Shown here: positions 59,652-64,000 of the stretch, piece by piece
Position numbering within the stretch: position 1 is the stretch's first letter
Layout of the letters: the number at the start of each line of letters is the position of its first letter
Source: Brochothrix campestris
Lineage (GTDB): Bacteria > Bacillota > Bacilli > Lactobacillales > Listeriaceae
Reading direction: 5' to 3'
Length of the DNA: 64,000 nt
Assembly: GCF_046058945.1 (NCBI RefSeq)
Contig: NZ_CP175511.1
Coordinates: 1,054,001-1,118,000, forward strand
Translations under genes and position numbers: made by a program
Notes under the pieces: generated by a model
What the model was told of the DNA's origin: nothing
Seen by the model: the letters and a program-made list of their open reading frames with translations, nothing else
Database searches by the model: none

Positions 59652-59675
59652 AGTGGTTCATCCGTTAATAAAAGC

Positions 59676-59704
59676 TTGTATAAATAAGAAACTTTAGATA
59701 TATT
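59676..59704 (+). promoter_or_regulatory. niaP promoter
   Basis: TTGTAT (59676-59681), 17-bp spacer, TATATT (59699-59704). Confidence 0.65.
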
Positions 59705-59734
59705 TAAACAATATCGTACTAAGGGAGGCTTTTG

Positions 59735-60934
59735 ATGGAACAAAAAGAGATCTCACGAAAAAAATTGTTAGGTGTAGCAGGATTTGGTTGGTTGTTTGAT
59801 GCAATGGATGTCGGGATACTATCATTTGTAATCGCTGCATTAGCGGTCGAATGGCAGTTAACCCCGACTGAAATGGGCTGGATTGGCAGTGTCAATTCAA
59901 TCGGAATGGCTGTTGGTGCATTTGTTTTTGGTATTTATGCTGACAAGGTTGGCCGCAAAAATATCTTCATGCTAACATTGATTGTCTTTTCAGTCGCCAA
60001 TGGCTTATCGGCGTTTACGACCTCACTCGCCACTTTTATGGTGCTTCGTTTTATTGCGGGGATGGGTTTAGGTGGCGAATTGCCTGTCGCATCAACACTT
60101 GTATCAGAAAGCGTCGCTGCCCATGAACGTGGCCGAATCGTCGTGTTACTCGAGAGTTTTTGGGCAGGTGGTTGGCTGATTGCCGCTTTAATTTCTTACT
60201 TTATTATTCCACATTATGGCTGGCGAATCGCCTTGTTACTGACGGCGTTGCCAGCGCTTTATGCCATCTATATTCGAATACATATGCCCGATTCGCCGCG
60301 TTTCACAGCCCAACAAAAGGATACGTTGCGGATGTCACAAAAAATCGCGTCTGTTTGGTCAAAACAATATGCTAAACGAACATTGATGTTATGGATTGTT
60401 TGGTTCACGGTTGTTTTATCCTATTATGGCATGTTTTTATGGCTGCCTTCTGTGATGACAATGAAGGGCTTTAGTATGATCAAAAGTTTTGAGTATGTGC
60501 TGATTATGACATTAGCACAACTGCCAGGTTATTTTACAGCTGCCTGGTTAATTGAGCGTGCGGGCCGTAAATTCGTCCTTGTCGCTTATTTAAGTGGTAC
60601 CGCTGTTTCTGCCTTTGTGTTTGGTAATGCGGATACAACCGCAATGTTGCTCGTTTCAGGGATGTTTTTATCGTTCTTTAATTTAGGGGCTTGGGGCGCC
60701 TTATACGCGTATTCCCCCGAACAGTACCCCACAAACATTCGTGGCACTGGAACAGGTATGGCGGCTGCTGTCGGCCGTTTGGGAGGGGTGTTAGGACCGT
60801 TGATGGTCGGAATGATGCTTTCAAATGGCACCGCGATTAACACGATTTTCACCTTGTTTTGTGGTGTCATTGTTATTGGTGTACTAGCCGTGCTGTTTTT
60901 AGGGACGGAAACGAAACAAACAGAGTTGGAATAA
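59735..60934 (+). CDS. niaP: MFS transporter, NiaP-like (niacin uptake)
   Basis: A 399-residue, 12-helix major facilitator of the sugar-porter-like branch. GWLFDAMDVGILSFVIAALAVEW, GSVNSIGMAVGAFVFGIYADKVGRKN (motif A), MGLGGELPVASTLVSESV and AHERGRIVVLLESFWAGGWLIAALISYF closely recall Bacillus NiaP (YceI), a nicotinate transporter. The call is by remembered similarity; other organic acids are possible. ATG 59735 lies 6 nt after GGGAGG. Single gene with its own promoter and terminator; a NiaR operator was not evident. Confidence 0.8.
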   Translation: MEQKEISRKKLLGVAGFGWLFDAMDVGILSFVIAALAVEWQLTPTEMGWIGSVNSIGMAVGAFVFGIYADKVGRKNIFMLTLIVFSVANGLSAFTTSLATFMVLRFIAGMGLGGELPVASTLVSESVAAHERGRIVVLLESFWAGGWLIAALISYFIIPHYGWRIALLLTALPALYAIYIRIHMPDSPRFTAQQKDTLRMSQKIASVWSKQYAKRTLMLWIVWFTVVLSYYGMFLWLPSVMTMKGFSMIKSFEYVLIMTLAQLPGYFTAAWLIERAGRKFVLVAYLSGTAVSAFVFGNADTTAMLLVSGMFLSFFNLGAWGALYAYSPEQYPTNIRGTGTGMAAAVGRLGGVLGPLMVGMMLSNGTAINTIFTLFCGVIVIGVLAVLFLGTETKQTELE

Positions 60935-61001
60935 CAGCATGTGTCACCATAAAAAAGGAAAGTGTAACCGCTGTTAAGACCAAAAATGAATGATTGATGA
61001 G

Positions 61002-61026
61002 AACAGCCTGAAAGGGCTGTTTTTTT
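61002..61026 (+). terminator. Terminator of niaP
   Basis: AACAGCC (61002-61008) pairs with GGCTGTT (61015-61021), followed by TTTTT. Confidence 0.8.
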
Positions 61027-61081
61027 GCTGTGTAAAAGGTAATAAGATAGTTAAAAAAATTATTTCATGAATTGCAAGAAT

Positions 61082-62297
61082 AAGTTAGCCACCACGTGCC
61101 GAATCATGATAGTAAGTTTACTTTTTAATTTGTGAACAGCTGAAGTTTTGTAATTTCTTCTAAAAATAGCTCTTTTGGTGTTTGAAATCCTAAAATCCGA
61201 CGTGGCAAATTATTCATCCATGTTTGAATCCTTTGGACAAGTTGATCACTTACATCACTGACAGAACGTCCTTTTGGAATGAATCTTCGAATGATTCCAT
61301 TATGATTTTCATTGGTGCCACGTTCCCAAGAGGAATAAGGATGTGTGAAATAAATAGCCAGTGTATCTTTGAGCAACTCATTGATGCCTGAAAATTCTTT
61401 GCCATTATCCGCAGTAATGGTTTTAAAGAGGGCTCCAAAATATGATCCACACTGTTTCTTAAGGTGTAAGAGGGCTTTATTCACAAAAGATGCTTGTTTT
61501 CCTTCGACTTTGAGTATGAATTCAAATCGTGTTTTACGCTCAGTCACTGTTAATAAAACAGCGTCTGCTTTATTTTTCAGACCAACAACAGTATCAATTT
61601 CCCAATGCCCTAATTCTTCTCGGACATCAACGATGTCTGGACGTTTTTCAATTGATTGTCCTAATATACGCTTGTTCTTACGACTTTTTTGTTTCTTAAT
61701 TTGTCGTGATACCTTTTTATTCAAGTCAATGTTTTTGACGCCTAAGAAACCAGCATCAATCAGATGATAAAGTGTTTTTACTGAAAGCATTTCATCGTCT
61801 GAAAAAAGCTGATGGCGTTTGGCATAGCCAACGATTGCATCAGGTGACCATTTATCAATTGCTATTTTTCGAGTGACATATTCAATGAAGGCAACGCAGG
61901 AAATCCATTTGTATTTACGGCCACAATTTTTGCGCTTGAGTTCATAACAAGCTTGTCCCTTTTTGTGCGAGTAAGAACGAACAAGAAAGACGGTGCTTTG
62001 TTTTTTGTTTACTTTCAATCGAAATCTTTTCGTGATTATTCCCCTTTTAACTTCGTTGTTAATTGTTTGAGGTGACCGGTTGAGTAAATAAGCAATTGAC
62101 CGATGTGATTCTTTCTTGCGGAGTAACATTTGTATCATCCTACGTTCGGCAACAGAAAGGTGTGTATGTTTTGTTTTAAATGTGTTATTCTTTATGAGTG
62201 TCATAGCAAAATCATCCTTTATTGTTTGGTGTCGTAACCTCAATAATACATGATTTTTCGCTAAGGCACTTTTTTTATAAATTCAGGTGGCTAACTT
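61082..62297 (-). mobile_element. IS30-family insertion sequence
   Basis: AAGTTAGCCACC at 61082-61093 and its inverted copy GGTGGCTAACTT at 62286-62297 bound a single transposase gene; the match decays inward as expected. No unambiguous target duplication was seen at the edges (AAT and GAT). About 1.2 kb, a normal IS30 size. It appears complete, unlike the other IS of this window. Confidence 0.82.
61125..62204 (-). CDS. IS30-family transposase
   Basis: 359 aa, full length. An N-terminal helix-turn-helix (HLSVAERRMIQMLLRKKESHRSIAYLLNRSPQTINNEVKRG) is followed by the DDE integrase core: GHWEIDTVVG, ITADNGKEF and THPYSSWERGTNENHNGIIRRFIPKG, with the catalytic Asp, Asp, Glu all present. ATG at 62204 (minus) follows AAAGGATGA; the longer frame from 62243 is rejected. 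The intact frame suggests recent arrival and activity. Confidence 0.93.
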   Translation of the reverse strand: MTLIKNNTFKTKHTHLSVAERRMIQMLLRKKESHRSIAYLLNRSPQTINNEVKRGIITKRFRLKVNKKQSTVFLVRSYSHKKGQACYELKRKNCGRKYKWISCVAFIEYVTRKIAIDKWSPDAIVGYAKRHQLFSDDEMLSVKTLYHLIDAGFLGVKNIDLNKKVSRQIKKQKSRKNKRILGQSIEKRPDIVDVREELGHWEIDTVVGLKNKADAVLLTVTERKTRFEFILKVEGKQASFVNKALLHLKKQCGSYFGALFKTITADNGKEFSGINELLKDTLAIYFTHPYSSWERGTNENHNGIIRRFIPKGRSVSDVSDQLVQRIQTWMNNLPRRILGFQTPKELFLEEITKLQLFTN

Positions 62298-62534
62298 GAT
62301 TATACAATTCGCCCCCAGTGAAAATACCATTAGAATGGTCAAAGTAGCACTATAGCTTTGTACAAATTAATCTGAAGTGATGGAATAGAAAATTATCTCT
62401 TACCGTTGCAGATTACATGGATTTCTCTATTTTAATGAAATGATTATTAGTCTGTACATGTAAGTTCTAGGTATATTTAGCTTAGGATTTATCATATTGG
62501 TTAAGCTATCTTAAAACTGTGAATGGAGGATAAC

Positions 62535-62741
62535 ATGAAAAAACAACTGCTTTACTTTGTTTTTCTTAATGTAGCATGTATTGCTTTTTGTTTTTTTATT
62601 TTACCAACATTACCTGAACTAATGCCTCGTCATACCAATGGTGTAAATATTACCTCTTATGAAGCTAAAACAATAACTAACCCCGTCTGCTATCTAGCGC
62701 TTTCTAATGTTGATGAATACAATAAAAAAGAGGGGGGATAA
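62535..62741 (+). pseudogene. Truncated membrane protein, DUF1648-like start
   Basis: 68 residues from ATG 62535, 7 nt after GGAGGAT. One transmembrane segment (LLYFVFLNVACIAFCFFIL) is followed by LPTLPELMPRHTNGVNIT, like the 'LP..iP.H.n..G' of DUF1648/SdpI proteins. The rest of such a protein is missing, and a short frame (MKKQVSLL) with its own AGGGGGG site follows. I read it as a gene fragment. 62298-62520 upstream holds no other gene that I can support. Confidence 0.4.
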
Positions 62742-62902
62742 GATGAAAAAACAAGTGTCATTGCTATGAGAGGTTACCGATGCCTAGTGATGACATTGCA
62801 ATTGAGTGTTTCATTCCGAAACGACCGGCGTTCATTTGGGCAAGGATGAGTGTTAACCTCACGCTGAAATTTAAAATGATAGTGAAAACTAAGCATAAAA
62901 AA

Positions 62903-62925
62903 AGCCAACAGCATTGCTGTTGGCT
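62903..62925. terminator. Terminator hairpin, left copy bracketing repeat copy 2
   Basis: AGCCAACAGC (62903-62912) and GCTGTTGGCT (62916-62925); on the minus strand it is followed by TTTTTTT, so it ends transcription coming from the EamA gene. Identical to the hairpin at 63123-63145. Confidence 0.8.
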
Positions 62926-62928
62926 CAG

Positions 62929-63122
62929 ATTGTAGACAAAGTCGAATTAAACTGGTTTTACTTTGAACGTTAGTTCAAGTAACTTTGGTTACAAGATGAC
63001 TTGACTGAAAAGAAACGTTGTTATAGTAGGAAACACGAGCCTTTGAGGTGAGTGTACAGATGGTACTCGACTCCGAGAAGGCGAGGCATTGACGACCTAG
63101 AACAGCGTTTATCTTCAGACTG
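62929..63122 (+). repeat. Terminator-bracketed structured repeat, copy 2
   Basis: A 194-bp element between two identical 26-bp hairpin copies (62903-62928 and 63123-63148). It shares the start (CAG)ATTGTAGACAAAGTC with copies 1 and 3, and 104 of 107 final nucleotides with copy 1. The variable half contains TTGAAC-gtta-GTTCAA, where copy 1 has TGTAAT-gct-ATTACA. Confidence 0.8.
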
Positions 63123-63145
63123 AGCCAACAGCATTGCTGTTGGCT
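63123..63145. terminator. Terminator hairpin, right copy bracketing repeat copy 2
   Basis: Same 10-bp stem as at 62903-62925, but on the minus strand it is followed by repeat sequence, not a T run. The T run stayed with the distal copy. Confidence 0.6.
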
Positions 63146-63180
63146 CAGTCAAAATATATCCTCATCGTATCGTTGTCTGG

Positions 63181-64000
63181 TTAAATTTTCAGCTGATAAC
63201 GAGGGAATAAGCTATACAATAGTCCAACAAAAATCGCGCCAATGCCAATGATTTGGTAACTAGAAGGCATAAACCCAGTAATGATAATATCTAATAAAAT
63301 CGCGACGGCCGGATCAACAAACACCGAAAAACTGACAATCGTAGGTGACAGTTGGCGAATGCTTGTATAGAGCAGCAAATAGACGATACCGGTATGGACA
63401 ATGCCAGTTAAGAGCGCATAAAACCACTGTGTTTGCGTTAAGCTGTTATAGGCATCGAACGCAATAAAAGGCGTCAAAAGGACGACAGCAACGACCATCT
63501 GAATCAGCGTCGTCATGTAGACGCTTGTTTGCTTAAAGGTCGCTCCAAATAACATTGTGACCGCATAAAAAACAGCAGCTAATAAACCGTAGATAATGCC
63601 TTGCCAGTTGGGGACTTCGGCCGAAAAGACATCAGTTCCCATGATGAAAATCGTCCCGATAAAGCAGGCGAGCATCGCTAACATAATACCACGGGTCAAC
63701 TTTTCACGATAAATCATGGCACCGACGACGAGCATTAGAATCGGACCGATATGATAGAGCGAAATCGCCACGGTAATGGAGATGACCTCAAAGGCTTTGA
63801 ACAAGAAAATCCAGTTGCATAAATTACTGACACCACAAAGAGCAATCAGTAAGAGTTCTTTTTTGAGCCAACGTTCTTGGTGGTGGCTACCGGTAATAAA
63901 CCAAACAAACAATAAGAAAACTGAAGCACAGGCAGCGCGTACATAGATAAGCTCAAGTGCTGCTAAACCCGTTAAACGTGAGAAAAAACCGATTGAGCCA
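63181..64000 (-). CDS. EamA/DMT family transporter (5' end outside window)
   Basis: The frame is open to the window edge; residues such as GSIGFFSRLTGLAALELIYVRAACASVFLLFVWF can be read beyond the first internal start at 63912, so the true start lies outside. At least 272 residues with about nine hydrophobic helices and two EamA repeats (e.g. FKAFEVISITVAISLYHIGPILMLVVGAMIYREKLT and YTSIRQLSPTIVSFSVFVDPAVAILLDIIITG). A drug/metabolite exporter; substrate unknown. Confidence 0.88.
   Translation of the reverse strand, partial: GSIGFFSRLTGLAALELIYVRAACASVFLLFVWFITGSHHQERWLKKELLLIALCGVSNLCNWIFLFKAFEVISITVAISLYHIGPILMLVVGAMIYREKLTRGIMLAMLACFIGTIFIMGTDVFSAEVPNWQGIIYGLLAAVFYAVTMLFGATFKQTSVYMTTLIQMVVAVVLLTPFIAFDAYNSLTQTQWFYALLTGIVHTGIVYLLLYTSIRQLSPTIVSFSVFVDPAVAILLDIIITGFMPSSYQIIGIGAIFVGLLYSLFPRYQLKI

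Noticed and set aside
61369..61767. 132-codon plus-strand frame inside IS30
   Set aside because: Antisense to an intact IS30 transposase.
61070..62310. Target duplication of IS30
   Set aside because: Flanking bases AAT and GAT do not match; IS30 duplications are only 2-3 bp, so nothing firm can be said.
62779..62934. 51-codon frame starting MPSDDIAIECFIPKRP
   Set aside because: It reads through the terminator hairpin into the repeat element, and I see no family resemblance.
1..64000. CRISPR arrays, tRNA or rRNA genes, prophage modules
   Set aside because: Scanned for regularly spaced repeats, cloverleaf genes with T-loop GTTCRA motifs and phage structural genes; none found by eye. Short or odd RNA genes could have been missed.

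Overview
The window comes from a low-GC Firmicute (class Bacilli). It has T-box and S-box leaders, PyrR attenuators, a LexA box of the Bacillus type, AGGAGG ribosome sites and housekeeping proteins close to Bacillus/Listeria families. Several blocks recall Listeria gene order: zwf / rnz-SDR-dinB; recO-glyQS-DUF188-dnaG-rpoD; metK / asnB / leuS. Together with acetoin genes (alsS-budA), a lactococcin 972-type bacteriocin and many IS remnants, this points to the Listeriaceae, with Brochothrix as my best guess. That assignment is inference from content only.

Layout. 1-3.8 kb: acetolactate synthase and decarboxylase, a GNAT acetyltransferase and an unknown protein. 3.8-5.6 kb: a dead ISL3-family element nested in a terminator hairpin, next to a structured repeat. 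5.6-17.8 kb: zwf (minus), then rnz, SDR, dinB (SOS box), recO, a T-box with glyQS, DUF188, dnaG and rpoD. 17.8-21.4 kb: bacteriocin operon (lactococcin 972-like precursor, large membrane protein, ABC ATPase). 21.6-33.1 kb: yidD, a YtkD-like Nudix protein, SAM riboswitch-metK, ung, asnB, a DUF2283 protein, a broken IS3, a Zn alcohol dehydrogenase, an MnmM-like methylase and T-box-leuS. 33.1-34.6 kb: a shrunken ISL3 element and an ISL3 end fragment. 34.8-45 kb: DUF805, lrp-sdaAA-sdaAB (minus), murJ-like flippase, rsuA, zur, a LacI regulator, a DUF3006/MBL pair, lspA, rluD and mepB. 45-56.9 kb: a complete pyrimidine operon pyrR-P-B-C-carA-carB-pyrK-D-F-E with two PyrR attenuators. 56.9-64 kb: four tandem paralogous membrane-anchored proteins, a niacin-type MFS transporter, an intact IS30 transposase, a gene fragment and a partial EamA transporter.

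The most unusual signal is a structured repeat of about 195 bp with two full copies (5363-5560 and 62929-63122) and one decayed copy (59521-59621). Each full copy is bracketed by two identical copies of a transcription-terminator hairpin, and the hairpin sequence differs between the two loci. The element therefore seems to insert at a terminator and duplicate it. Its 3' 107 nt is nearly invariant, while its 5' half varies in sequence but keeps a hairpin through paired changes. Other points of interest are the bacteriocin operon, the four-gene paralogue array with a cre-like site, and a hairpin insertion flanked by 18-bp direct repeats between carB and pyrK.
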